Assembly: GCA_001797335.1 (NCBI GenBank)
Contig: MGPE01000002.1
Location: 1-48,227 of the forward strand
DNA length: 48,227 nucleotides
Reading direction: 5' to 3'
Source of the DNA: Deltaproteobacteria bacterium GWA2_38_16
Lineage (GTDB): Bacteria; Bdellovibrionota; JACOXK01; 2-02-FULL-40-11
A program made the position numbers and the translations under genes. Below the pieces are notes generated by a model. That model saw only the letters and a program-made list of their open reading frames with translations. It ran no database searches and had not been told where the DNA came from. Positions 22,211 through 30,483 of the stretch are shown here, piece by piece (position 1 is the stretch's first letter; the number at the start of each line of letters is the position of its first letter).

Positions 22211-23946
22211 TAGCTGTATTTTCTGGGCCGTGGCTTAATCCAGCGAATATCCACGTCTTCATACTCTAACTTTGGATCTCCCGAAACAAACGAAACCTTC
22301 GTTGTTTTTAAAAAGTTTTGATCATCTCGCTCAGGAAAATCGGGTTTATAATGAGACCCTCGGCTTTCATTTCGTTTTAAAGCTCCCAGTGTAATCACTC
22401 GGGCTAATTGTAGCATATTATAAAGTTGCCTTGCAAAGGGAAGTACTGGATTTGCCCAACGGGTTTTATCCGTAAGGGTTACTTTTTTGTACCGCTCTAA
22501 GAGTTTTTGAAGTTCTACCTCTGTTTGTTCCAGGTTTTTATTTTTTCGAATAACCGTAACGTTGTCTGTCATCAATTTGCCTAATTCCTCATGAAGTTTA
22601 AATACATTTTCAGAGCCATTTTGAGTTAACAAACGATCATTGTGAGAAGCTTGTTTTTTGACTTCCCCTTCAAATAAAGAAGACGGCAGAGCATCAGAAA
22701 AAGTTTTAAGCCCTTTGGCATATTTTAAGGCTTCAGGGCCCGCAATCATTCCACTAAACACACAAGACACCAAAGAATTGGCTCCCAACCTATTTCCACC
22801 ATGGTATTGATAATCAGCTTCTCCAGCTGCAAAAAGACCTGGAATATTGGTCATGTGATTATTATCAATCCAAAGCCCTCCCATAGAATAATGAACAGCA
22901 GGAAAAATTTTCATGGGAACTTTGTGAGGATCATCTCCAATAAATTTTTTGTAAATCTCTAAAATTCCACCTAATTTAATATCGAGCTTTTTGCTGTCGA
23001 TATGAGACAGATCCAAATAAACAATATCTTTTCCATCGATTCCGAGCCCTAATTCTTTCACCACTTTAAAAATGGCCCTGGAAGCTACATCACGAGGCAC
23101 AAGATTCCCATATTTTGGATACCACTCTTCTAAAAAGTACCAGGGTTTGCCCTCTTTATACGTCCACACTCGCCCACCTTCTCCCCTGGCAGATTCTGAC
23201 ATCAGTCTTAATTTATCTTCTCCGGGGATAGCGGTTGGGTGAACTTGAATAAACTCCCCATTGGCATAATAAGCCCCTTGTTGATAGGCAGCCGACGTGG
23301 CTGAACCGGTACAGGCTGTAGAATTGGTGCTTTTACCAAAAATCATCCCACATCCACCGGTGGCCAACACCACTGCATCTGCCAAAAATCCTTTCACTTC
23401 CATCGTTGATAAATTCATGGCAACAATGCCTCGGCAGGTTTTGCTATCATCTAGAACGAGAGATAAAAATTCCCACCCTTCATATTTTGTAACATTGCTT
23501 TGGGTTTCTGCCCGACGCACTTGCTCATCTAGGGCATAGAGCATTTGTTGACCTGTCGTAGCACCTGCAAAAGCGGTGCGATGATATAAAGTTCCTCCAA
23601 ACCGACGTAAATCAATATTCCCCTCGGGAGTTCGATTAAACATCACTCCCATGCGATCTAAAAGATCAATAATCCCCGGAGCTGCTTCGCACATGCGTTT
23701 GGGAAGTTCTTGGTTGGCTAAAAAATCTCCCCCATAAATCGTGTCATCGAAATGTTTTTCAACGGAATCCCCTTCGCCTTTGGTATTTTTGGCCGCATTA
23801 ATCCCGCCTTGCGCACACACCGAGTGAGAACGTTTTACGGGAACCACAGAGAAAAGAAGAGCTTCTCCGCCATGTTCGGCCACTTGAATAGTGGTCATTA
23901 AACCCGACAGCCCACCTCCCACTACAATGATTTTTGGTTTAGCCAT
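22210..23946 (-). CDS. sdhA: succinate dehydrogenase flavoprotein subunit
   Basis: A 578-residue catalytic subunit. GGGLSGLMTTIQVAEHG is the FAD dinucleotide site; KRSHSVCAQGGINAA contains the His that binds FAD covalently; HPTAIPGEDKLRLMSESARGEGG (in blocks) carries substrate-binding residues. The length and the GINAAKN form are those of the cytochrome b558-type enzymes of Bacteroidetes, Bacillus and many former deltaproteobacteria. Starts four bases after sdhC. Confidence 0.96.
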   Translation of the reverse strand: MAKPKIIVVGGGLSGLMTTIQVAEHGGEALLFSVVPVKRSHSVCAQGGINAAKNTKGEGDSVEKHFDDTIYGGDFLANQELPKRMCEAAPGIIDLLDRMGVMFNRTPEGNIDLRRFGGTLYHRTAFAGATTGQQMLYALDEQVRRAETQSNVTKYEGWEFLSLVLDDSKTCRGIVAMNLSTMEVKGFLADAVVLATGGCGMIFGKSTNSTACTGSATSAAYQQGAYYANGEFIQVHPTAIPGEDKLRLMSESARGEGGRVWTYKEGKPWYFLEEWYPKYGNLVPRDVASRAIFKVVKELGLGIDGKDIVYLDLSHIDSKKLDIKLGGILEIYKKFIGDDPHKVPMKIFPAVHYSMGGLWIDNNHMTNIPGLFAAGEADYQYHGGNRLGANSLVSCVFSGMIAGPEALKYAKGLKTFSDALPSSLFEGEVKKQASHNDRLLTQNGSENVFKLHEELGKLMTDNVTVIRKNKNLEQTEVELQKLLERYKKVTLTDKTRWANPVLPFARQLYNMLQLARVITLGALKRNESRGSHYKPDFPERDDQNFLKTTKVSFVSGDPKLEYEDVDIRWIKPRPRKYS

Positions 23947-23949
23947 ATA

Positions 23950-24567
23950 TTATATGAATGCCCATAGAGCATTTAGCCCTACATAAAGAAAAACCACACC
24001 AATCCCTGCGCACACACATCCAGAAAGTTTTTGTGCCCGAGGACCTACCGTAATCCCCCAATGAACTAAAAAATTCCAAACACCATTGGCAAAATGAAAA
24101 ATAGCTGAGGTAATTCCTAAAATATAAAAGCCAAATATCCAGGAATTATCTAAATGACCTGCCACCAAATCAAAATTTACTTCTTCACCGTTTAGAACAC
24201 TTTCAATTCTAAATTCCCACACATGATAAGCAATAAATGCAAAAGCAATTATTCCTGTCACTCTTTGGAGAGTATAAAGCCAGTTTCTGGCATAGGGATA
24301 TTGGATAGAATTATCTTTCCAAGCCCATAAAAATACTACTCCCAAAACAGCGTGAAACAAAATAGGGGCAAAAATAGTTCCGATTTCCAAACCCAAAAGA
24401 TAGGGAAGACTTTGAAAAAACTCAATTTTTTCATTGTACACTTCTGGGCCAAACGTTGCAAAGGAGTTGGTAATCAAATGCTCCATCAAAAAAAGCCCAA
24501 TGGGGACAATTCCTAAGAGAGAATGAACTTTTCTAATGAGGAAATTATTTTTTACTAACCAAGACAC
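23950..24567 (-). CDS. sdhC: succinate dehydrogenase cytochrome b558 subunit
   Basis: A 205-residue inner-membrane subunit with five hydrophobic helices and His residues in RKVHSLLGIVPIG, EHLI, FHAVLG, YHVW and FHFANGVWNFLVHWG that can ligate two hemes, as in the b558 family (TIGR02046). It anchors SdhAB and passes electrons to quinone. The start is GTG 24565-24567, exactly at the predicted transcription start of the promoter at 24574-24602, so the mRNA is leaderless. Confidence 0.93.
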   Translation of the reverse strand: MSWLVKNNFLIRKVHSLLGIVPIGLFLMEHLITNSFATFGPEVYNEKIEFFQSLPYLLGLEIGTIFAPILFHAVLGVVFLWAWKDNSIQYPYARNWLYTLQRVTGIIAFAFIAYHVWEFRIESVLNGEEVNFDLVAGHLDNSWIFGFYILGITSAIFHFANGVWNFLVHWGITVGPRAQKLSGCVCAGIGVVFLYVGLNALWAFI

Positions 24568-24573
24568 AAAATT

Positions 24574-24602
24574 TTTCTAAACCCTTTAAAAATAATATGC
24601 AA
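24574..24602 (-). promoter_or_regulatory. leaderless promoter of sdhCAB
   Basis: Minus strand TTGCAT (24597-24602), 17 bases, TAGAAA (24574-24579), then six bases to the GTG start of sdhC. A terminator hairpin lies directly upstream. Confidence 0.6.
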
Positions 24603-24618
24603 GTAAAAACACTATTCT

Positions 24619-24661
24619 AAAAAATCGGACGGAAAACCGACCACGGCAAAAAATCCGTCCG
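24619..24661 (-). terminator. intrinsic terminator upstream of the sdhC promoter
   Basis: Minus strand CGGACGG (24655-24661), 22-base loop, CCGTCCG (24626-24632), followed by ATTTTTT. It would stop transcription arriving from leuS and protects the sdhCAB promoter. Its 3' half, GGTCGGTTTTCCGTCCG, resembles the hairpin at 43620-43637. Confidence 0.6.
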
Positions 24662-24672
24662 GTAAATTTTAA

Positions 24673-24822
24673 AATTCCTCAATAAAATCAAGGAGAACGT
24701 TTTGGCACATTGGATTCACATATGATGGAATTTTAATTTACACTAAAGGAACTATAAAAACATTCGATGGAAAAGTAATTTCATATCGCTTGATCTCGGC
24801 CAAGAGAGAGGGTATATTTTAG
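24673..24822 (+). pseudogene. possible remnant ORF before the zinc-ribbon gene
   Basis: The frame is open from 24673 to the TAG at 24820-24822 and its last 37 codons read like a folded protein end (GFTYDGILIYTKGTIKTF, then DGKVISYRLISAKREGIF). AGGAG is present at 24691-24695, but no ATG, GTG or TTG lies in frame after it; a TTG at 24702 is in a different frame that stops after seven codons. It may be a frameshifted remnant of a partner of the following YgiT-type gene, or chance. Confidence 0.25.
24790..24818 (+). promoter_or_regulatory. leaderless promoter of the zinc-ribbon gene
   Basis: TTGATC (24790-24795), 17 bases, TATATT (24813-24818), then six bases to ATG 24825, placing +1 at the start codon. 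Confidence 0.6.
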
Positions 24823-24824
24823 CT

Positions 24825-25067
24825 ATGGGTATTAATATAAAACTTTTAGGAAGATGCCCTGACTGTGACAGTCCAAATATCAAAGATGTCATTGAAGACC
24901 GCCCTTCTTTTCCAGGTGGAAAAAAAATTATCATTCCTAATGTTCCTCACGAAAAATGTTTTGACTGTGGAGAAAGATCTTATGACCACAATTCAATGGT
25001 ATACATGGAAGCTTTTTTAGCTAAAAAAAATCTTTTGCCAAGAGTCAAAAAAAGAAAAACCGGATAA
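24825..25067 (+). CDS. YgiT-type zinc-ribbon protein
   Basis: An 80-residue protein with two CxxC knuckles (GRCPDCDS at 10-17 and EKCFDCGERSY about 44-54) and the intervening VPHEKCFDCGE pattern typical of YgiT/MqsA zinc-finger domains. MqsA-type antitoxins normally continue with a helix-turn-helix domain, which is absent here; the protein ends with a short basic tail. It could be a stand-alone zinc-ribbon member or an antitoxin whose toxin has been lost. The gene is convergent with leuS, five bases apart. Confidence 0.75.
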   Translation: MGINIKLLGRCPDCDSPNIKDVIEDRPSFPGGKKIIIPNVPHEKCFDCGERSYDHNSMVYMEAFLAKKNLLPRVKKRKTG

Positions 25068-25072
25068 TTTGC

Positions 25073-27490
25073 TTATCTCACCACTAAATTCACTAATTTT
25101 TTTGGGACGTAGATTTCTTTAACAACGTGTTTACCTTCTAGATGTTTAATCACATTGGGATGGGTCTTGGCGAGTTCTTTAATTTCAGCTTCAGAAATAT
25201 TCTTATCCACTTCTAGATTGGCTCTTAATTTCCCATTTACTTGAACCACTAGGGTCATCGTGGTTGTTTCAATCCATTTGGAATCAACCGTTGGCCACTG
25301 AGCTTTAAAGATAGACGTTTTATGCCCAAGCTCCTCCCACAGCTCTTCTGCCATGTGCGGGGCTAAGGGTGAGAGTAAAATTAAAAAATCTTCCAAGGTT
25401 TTCTGATCGACAGCATAAGATTCCGCCTCTAGGCGAGAAACCGCATTCATAAATTCCATAAAAGCACTCACAATAACATTAAATTTAAAAGACTCTATGC
25501 GCTCCGTTACTTTTTTAATAAGAAGATGTTTTTCGCGCTCTATCGCATCGTGCGCTCTAGGAGATAAATTTTCTTTCTTTTGAAAAAACCACTGCCATGA
25601 CCGTCGTAAAAACTTATATACTCCCTCAATTCCATTGTCATTCCATTCGGCTTCTTGTTCTGGAGGGCCAATAAAAAGTTCAAAGAGCCGAACAGTATCT
25701 GCCCCATATTTTTGAACCAGATCATCGGGATTTACCACATTCAATTTTGATTTAGACATTTTTTCGATTTTACCCGTTTTTTCAGATTTCCGACACACCA
25801 TGCCTTGATTAAAAAGCCTCAAAAAGGGCTCTTCAAATTTCACATATCCTAAATCATAAAGCACTTTTGTAAAAAACCGGGCATACAAAAGATGAAGAAT
25901 GGCATGCTCTACCCCACCGACGTAAAGATCGACCGGCATCCAATGCTGAACAGCCTTTTGATCAAAAACGCCTTCTTGATAATGCGCCGAAGGATAGCGT
26001 AAAAAATACCAAGAACTCCCGGCCCACTGGGGCATCGTATCGGTTTCTCGTCTGGCGGGGCCGTGGCAATGATAACAAGAGGTCTCCACCCACTCTTTGA
26101 TCGTTGCTAAAGGAGACTCCCCTGTACCTGAAGGCTCATAACTTTTCACATCTGGCAAAAGAAGGGGTAGATCTTTTTCTTGAAGAGGAAGCTCTCCACA
26201 CTTTTTACAATAAATAATGGGGATGGGCTCTCCCCAATATCGCTGACGGGAGAACACCCAATCTCTGAGTTTGTAATTCACTTTTGGAGTAGCAATTTTC
26301 TTTCTTTGTAAAGATTCTGTAATTTTCTTTTTGGCTATTTCAAAATTTAGACCATTAAATTCCCCAGAATCTATTAAAATGCCATCTTCACCAACCACTT
26401 GTACAATCGGTAAATTAAATTTCTTCGCAAAGCGAAAATCTCGCTCGTCATGCGCAGGAACCGCCATGATGGCCCCAGTACCATAATCCATCAGCACATA
26501 ATCTGAAATCCATACGGAAATTTTTTGCTGATTCACTGGATTTATGGCAAAAATCCCTAAATTTTCTCCCGAAATAGGCAGCTCACTGCTGGTTCGATCA
26601 ATTTCTTTTTCTTGGCTTGATTTTTTAATATAGGCTTCTACGGCTTTTTTCTGTTTTTCCGAACACAATTTTAAAACCAAGGGATGTTCGGGAGCAAGCA
26701 CCATATACGTAGCTCCAAATAAGGTATCTGGCCGAGTTGTAAAAATGGTCACCGGATGGGCTTTCCCTTTTTCATCGATAATATCAAAAATAACTTGGGC
26801 CCCTTCGCTTCTCCCAATCCAATTTGCTTGCATGAGTTTTACTTTTTGAGGCCAGTCGAGTTTTTCTAAATCATTGAGCAAGCGATCGGCATACTGTGTA
26901 ATCCGAAGCATCCATTGATTAAGTTCTTTTTTTGTCACTTCGGAATCACACCGTTCACACCGTCCTCCCACCACTTCTTCGTTGGCGAGGCCTGCTTTAC
27001 AACTGGGGCACCAGTTAATGGGCATCAATTTCCGATATGCCAATCCTTTTTTATAAAACTGAAGAAAAATCCACTGTGTCCAACGATAAAAAGAAGGATC
27101 CGTGGTATTCACTTCCCTCTCCCAATCGTACATCGCCCCAATTTCTTTAAGCTGGCGTTTAATATTGGCTACATTTTTTGCAGTATTTTCTTTAGGATGA
27201 ATTTTTTTCTTAATGGCATCATTTTCAGCGGGGAGTCCAAAGGCATCCCACCCCATAGGATGAAGCACTTTATGGCCTAAGAGGGTTTGGTACCGAGCCC
27301 ATACATCACTTAAAACATACCCTCTCCAATGCCCCACATGAAGCCCTGAACCCGAGGGATAGGGAAACATGTCTAAACAATAATATTTTGGGCGAGGATC
27401 AACTTCTGTCATATGATGAAGATTCCCCTTTTCCCAAAATTTTCGCCATTTAGGCTCTAGTTCTAAAAAAGTATATTCTCGAATCGGCAT
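25073..27490 (-). CDS. leuS: leucine--tRNA ligase
   Basis: An 805-residue class Ia synthetase. FPYPSGSGLHVGHWRGY contains the HIGH-type motif; the zinc/insert region WCPSCKAGLANEEV follows, then a CP1 editing domain (TTRPDTLFGATYMVLAPEHP and DYGTGAIMAVPAHDERDF), KMSKSKLN, and the anticodon domain. The frame is open for another 98 codons upstream, but those translate promoters and a non-homologous segment, so ATG 27488-27490 (MPIREYTFLELEPKW) is the start. It lacks a Shine-Dalgarno sequence; the promoter places +1 next to the ATG. Confidence 0.96.
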   Translation of the reverse strand: MPIREYTFLELEPKWRKFWEKGNLHHMTEVDPRPKYYCLDMFPYPSGSGLHVGHWRGYVLSDVWARYQTLLGHKVLHPMGWDAFGLPAENDAIKKKIHPKENTAKNVANIKRQLKEIGAMYDWEREVNTTDPSFYRWTQWIFLQFYKKGLAYRKLMPINWCPSCKAGLANEEVVGGRCERCDSEVTKKELNQWMLRITQYADRLLNDLEKLDWPQKVKLMQANWIGRSEGAQVIFDIIDEKGKAHPVTIFTTRPDTLFGATYMVLAPEHPLVLKLCSEKQKKAVEAYIKKSSQEKEIDRTSSELPISGENLGIFAINPVNQQKISVWISDYVLMDYGTGAIMAVPAHDERDFRFAKKFNLPIVQVVGEDGILIDSGEFNGLNFEIAKKKITESLQRKKIATPKVNYKLRDWVFSRQRYWGEPIPIIYCKKCGELPLQEKDLPLLLPDVKSYEPSGTGESPLATIKEWVETSCYHCHGPARRETDTMPQWAGSSWYFLRYPSAHYQEGVFDQKAVQHWMPVDLYVGGVEHAILHLLYARFFTKVLYDLGYVKFEEPFLRLFNQGMVCRKSEKTGKIEKMSKSKLNVVNPDDLVQKYGADTVRLFELFIGPPEQEAEWNDNGIEGVYKFLRRSWQWFFQKKENLSPRAHDAIEREKHLLIKKVTERIESFKFNVIVSAFMEFMNAVSRLEAESYAVDQKTLEDFLILLSPLAPHMAEELWEELGHKTSIFKAQWPTVDSKWIETTTMTLVVQVNGKLRANLEVDKNISEAEIKELAKTHPNVIKHLEGKHVVKEIYVPKKLVNLVVR

Positions 27491-27497
27491 AGAGGTC

Positions 27498-27526
27498 AGT
27501 GTATCGAAATTGACTAGTCTTTGCAA
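27498..27526 (-). promoter_or_regulatory. leaderless promoter of leuS, sharing its -35 box with a divergent promoter
   Basis: Minus strand TTGCAA (27521-27526), 17 bases, TACACT (27498-27503), then seven bases to the leuS ATG. TTGCAA is its own reverse complement and also serves as -35 box of the divergent lipoprotein promoter. Confidence 0.6.
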
Positions 27527-27548
27527 ATTGATGGAACGTGGGTATAAT
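27521..27548 (+). promoter_or_regulatory. promoter of the PVNNQ-repeat lipoprotein
   Basis: TTGCAA (27521-27526), 16 bases, consensus TATAAT (27543-27548). Predicted +1 is near 27555, giving a leader of about 24 bases to ATG 27579. Confidence 0.6.
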
Positions 27549-27578
27549 AAAAGTATTGGCGTAGAACGTGAGCGGGAA

Positions 27579-28640
27579 ATGATTAAAATTACATTAAAAT
27601 TAAGTCTTATTCTTATATTTGTAGGATTTTGTTTTATCCAGTGTGCCCCATCATCTGATTCCATTGAAACTGAAGAAACACAGATTACAGATACTTCAGG
27701 AGGACAAACTATCGAACCTCCTCCTTCTAATACCAATCCACCCTCAAATACGAATACCCCTTTGCCACCGGCACCCGTCAACAATCAACCTGTCAATAAT
27801 CAACCTGTTGATAATCAACCCGTAAACCCTCAACCGGATAACAGCACAACCACCCCTTCTTCGGGTGGAAATACAGCTTCTTCTTTTTCCGCACCACTTT
27901 TAGAGAGTATAACGCTTCCTGCTACGATCGAAGATTTTGGCACTGTTACTGCTCAAGTTTCTCTGAAAGCGACGGTTAATGACGATACAACAATTCAGTA
28001 TACTATTAAAGATAGTGCTGGATATCCCGTAGCCACAGGATCGGTTGTTCAAAAACCGATTCCCAATCAAAGTATGACGTTTAGCATCCCTGTGATGACA
28101 CTAGCAGAAGACAATACGGATTTTTATGCCAAGGGACCTTATACGATTGAAGCCATGGCCACTCAACGCAACACACAGTCAAATCTCATCTCTTCTCAAG
28201 CAGTAAATGTTTCAAAACTAAACTGCAAAACAACGGAGAATACACCATTTCAATTAAATATAGAGGGCCATGCTTCTAATGCTGGCAAATCAAAATATAA
28301 GGAGTTTAAATTAAAAGCACATGTCCAAAATAATAATTCCACCCTTTTAGACAAAGAACAGGAGTTTTCAATGACATGGGATAGTGCCGCTAGACATCAT
28401 AAAGGAGATTTTACTTTAAATTCACCCCCCATAAAAAATATTGCCATACAAAATAATAATTTTTCTGTTAATAAATCTAATTCTAAAGGCCATTGGAATA
28501 TTACCCGGTTAACGGTTAAATTAAAATGGAAATGTCGCGATACGGCTACTTCTCAAGAAGAAACCATTTTTCATCATAAAAAATCATCTTCTGCATTTAA
28601 CAAGGACCTTACTATTTCTTTCGAAAGACCTAATAGATAG
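27579..28640 (+). CDS. lipoprotein with Pro/Asn-rich repeat linker
   Basis: The frame opens at 27510, but ATG 27579 lies downstream of the promoter and gives the signal MIKITLKLSLILIFVGFCFIQC with a lipobox. The next 90 residues are a low-complexity linker rich in Pro, Asn, Thr and Gln with a PVNNQ repeat. Residues about 110-350 contain two beta-rich segments (SITLPATIEDFGTVTAQVSLKA..., and SKYKEFKLKAHVQNNNSTLLDKEQEFSMTWD as separate strands), possibly Ig-like. No family recognised. The layout suggests a surface protein held away from the membrane by a flexible stalk. Confidence 0.72.
   Translation: MIKITLKLSLILIFVGFCFIQCAPSSDSIETEETQITDTSGGQTIEPPPSNTNPPSNTNTPLPPAPVNNQPVNNQPVDNQPVNPQPDNSTTTPSSGGNTASSFSAPLLESITLPATIEDFGTVTAQVSLKATVNDDTTIQYTIKDSAGYPVATGSVVQKPIPNQSMTFSIPVMTLAEDNTDFYAKGPYTIEAMATQRNTQSNLISSQAVNVSKLNCKTTENTPFQLNIEGHASNAGKSKYKEFKLKAHVQNNNSTLLDKEQEFSMTWDSAARHHKGDFTLNSPPIKNIAIQNNNFSVNKSNSKGHWNITRLTVKLKWKCRDTATSQEETIFHHKKSSSAFNKDLTISFERPNR
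27774..27833 (+). repeat. four 15-bp in-frame tandem repeats
   Basis: Units of the type CCTGTCAATAATCAA encode PVNNQ, PVNNQ, PVDNQ and PVNPQ in the lipoprotein linker. Copy number could vary between strains without breaking the frame. Confidence 0.8.
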
Positions 28641-28683
28641 ATTCCCATATCAAGTCGAGAATGACATTTTTTCAAGTTTATTA

Positions 28684-28712
28684 TTGACAAAGCGTATTGA
28701 TGTCGTTAAATC
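28684..28712 (+). promoter_or_regulatory. promoter of the pdaD-speB operon
   Basis: Consensus TTGACA (28684-28689), 17 bases, TAAATC (28707-28712). Predicted +1 is at 28718-28719, about three bases before ATG 28722, which has no Shine-Dalgarno sequence. Confidence 0.6.
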
Positions 28713-28721
28713 TTTTTCTTC

Positions 28722-29267
28722 ATGATTGTTGCAAAAGAAATTTTCTTAGTTAATGGTGTTGGCGTTCACAAAGCCAAACTCAGCTCTTTTGAAATGGCCC
28801 TTCGGGATGCCGGCATTGCCTGCTATAATTTAGTACGAGTGTCTTCCATTTTTCCTCCACACTGCAAAATTATTCCTTCAAAACGAGGGGTCGCTAAACT
28901 TCACCCCGGACAAGTTGTATTTGCGGTCATCGCAGAAAATTCTACCAATGAACCTAACCGCCTGATTGCTTCTGCGATTGGAGTAGCCATTCCGTCGGAT
29001 AGATCTAAATATGGATATTTAAGTGAACATCATCCCTTTGGCGAAACTGAAAAAATGGCAGGCGATTTTGCCGAAGATCTAGCCGCAGAAATGCTCGCTA
29101 CAACGCTTGGAATAGACTTTGATGCTAATAAAAACTACGATGAACGAAAAGACCTGTGGAAATTAAAAGATGAAATTGTCGCCACCAAAAATATTACCCA
29201 ATCGGCTATCGGTAATAAAAATGGTCTTTGGACAACGACCATTGCAGCCGCTATTTTACTCCCCTAA
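28722..29267 (+). CDS. pdaD: pyruvoyl-dependent arginine decarboxylase
   Basis: A 181-residue proenzyme that decarboxylates arginine to agmatine. The motif LVRVSSIFPPHCKII (Ser41-Ser42) is the self-cleavage site at which the second Ser becomes the pyruvoyl cofactor; the upstream NGVGVHKAKLSSFEMAL and downstream LHPGQVVFAVIAENSTNEP blocks are family features known from Archaea, Chlamydia and some bacteria. The stop overlaps the speB start by one base (TAATG), so agmatine is probably processed to putrescine at once. Confidence 0.93.
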   Translation: MIVAKEIFLVNGVGVHKAKLSSFEMALRDAGIACYNLVRVSSIFPPHCKIIPSKRGVAKLHPGQVVFAVIAENSTNEPNRLIASAIGVAIPSDRSKYGYLSEHHPFGETEKMAGDFAEDLAAEMLATTLGIDFDANKNYDERKDLWKLKDEIVATKNITQSAIGNKNGLWTTTIAAAILLP

Positions 29268-30130
29268 TGACTCCAAATAACTTCCTTGGCTTAGAACCAG
29301 AGCATTCTCATTATGACACATCAAAAGTAGTCATCATCCCCGCCGGTTTTGAAGCATCTACGAGCTACCAACAAGGCACAGCTCATGGCCCCAGTGCCAT
29401 CATCAAAGCCTCTCAGCAAGTGGAACTTTATGATATTGAACTCAATACCCACTTTCATACGGTAGGGGTACATACTTTAGAAGCCCTTCATTTTACAAAA
29501 ACTCCGGCTTCTAAAGCCTGTGAAATGCTCCATGAAAAAACAAAAACAATACTCAAAGATCATAAATGGCCTATCATGCTCGGAGGAGAACATACGATTT
29601 CTTATGGACTCTTTTTAGCGCTCTTTGAAAAATATCCTAATCTTTCAATTTTCCACATAGATGCCCACACAGACATGCGAGAAGCGTATGAAGGAAATCC
29701 CTATAGCCATGCTTCTATCCTTTATCTCATGCGAAAAAAATGTTCTAAAACAGTTTCCATTGGCATTCGAAGCATGTGCGAAGAAGAAGCCCTCTATGTA
29801 AAGAGAAATAAAGTTCCGGTATATTATGATTATCAGACTCGCAATAAAAGTTTTTCTCCTAAAGAACTTTTTAGTCACTTAACTGACCAAGTTTATTTAA
29901 CAATCGATGTGGATGGCTTTTCTCCTGCTCTCGTCCCTTCCACAGGAACCCCAGAGCCCGGAGGATTAGAATTTTATCAAAGCCTTGATATCTTAAAAGA
30001 ACTCTTTCATGAAAAGGAAGTGGTGGGAATGGATGTGGTAGAACACATGCCCATCCCCCATGTCGTTTATGGTGATTTTTCCGTTGCAAAGATTATTTAT
30101 AAATGTATAGGCTATAAGTATTTTCAATGA
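29267..30130 (+). CDS. speB: agmatinase
   Basis: A 287-residue ureohydrolase that converts agmatine to putrescine and urea. Manganese ligands lie in LGGEHTIS, HIDAHTDMRE and TIDVDGFSPALVPSTGTPEPGG, with SIGIRS in between. A longer frame exists from ATG 29228, but 29267 overlaps the pdaD stop as TAATG and matches the N-terminus of the family (FLGLEPEHSHYDTSKVVIIPAGFE). With pdaD it forms a complete two-step arginine-to-putrescine route. Urease genes are not in the window. Confidence 0.92.
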   Translation: MTPNNFLGLEPEHSHYDTSKVVIIPAGFEASTSYQQGTAHGPSAIIKASQQVELYDIELNTHFHTVGVHTLEALHFTKTPASKACEMLHEKTKTILKDHKWPIMLGGEHTISYGLFLALFEKYPNLSIFHIDAHTDMREAYEGNPYSHASILYLMRKKCSKTVSIGIRSMCEEEALYVKRNKVPVYYDYQTRNKSFSPKELFSHLTDQVYLTIDVDGFSPALVPSTGTPEPGGLEFYQSLDILKELFHEKEVVGMDVVEHMPIPHVVYGDFSVAKIIYKCIGYKYFQ

Positions 30131-30483
30131 AGACAATGGGAAGCTATAAAGATAAAACGAATGAACCCGTAGAGCAAATTACGGTTGAAGAAGACATACT
30201 GGTCATCAGCGTGAGCGGGAAAATTTTTGATGTCGTTGGAGACATTGAAAATATAGATCTTCCTGAAGAAGGCAGTGAAATTGAAGCGGGAGACATCCTA
30301 GCAACGGTTGTGGGAAGCGAAGAAGAACTAGAACTCAAAGCCCCCGTTTCAGGCACTATCCTTGAAGTGAATGATCTTTTTTCAGAAGAAATTACAAAAA
30401 CCAAAAATAATCCCCAATCTTATGAATGGCTAGTTAGGATGGAACCTCAGGATCCTGAAGATTTGGTTAAGTTTGAGGACTGA
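30127..30483 (+). CDS. GcvH-like lipoyl-fold protein without the lipoylation lysine
   Basis: A 118-residue protein that aligns to glycine cleavage H protein over most of its length: VVGDIENIDLPEEGSEIEAGDILATV, KAPVSGTILEVND, NNPQSYEWLVRMEPQDPEDL. In GcvH the lipoylated Lys lies in ESVKAAS before the APVSG block; here the segment is VVGSEEELELKAPVSG, with Glu at the equivalent place and the only nearby Lys next to the AP. It therefore probably cannot carry lipoate in the usual way. The ATG overlaps speB by four bases, so it is part of the agmatine operon. It could be a scaffold or regulator; role unknown. The 3' end overlaps scpB by 37 bases on the other strand. Confidence 0.75.
   Translation: MKTMGSYKDKTNEPVEQITVEEDILVISVSGKIFDVVGDIENIDLPEEGSEIEAGDILATVVGSEEELELKAPVSGTILEVNDLFSEEITKTKNNPQSYEWLVRMEPQDPEDLVKFED

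Noticed and set aside
24568-24660. Riboswitch in front of sdhC
   Set aside because: The hairpin lies upstream of the sdhC promoter, so it is not part of the sdhCAB mRNA; it reads as a terminator for incoming transcription.
27491-27784. 98-codon N-terminal extension of the leuS frame
   Set aside because: It lacks similarity to LeuRS, covers two promoters, and overlaps the lipoprotein gene on the other strand; ATG 27490 matches the family N-terminus.
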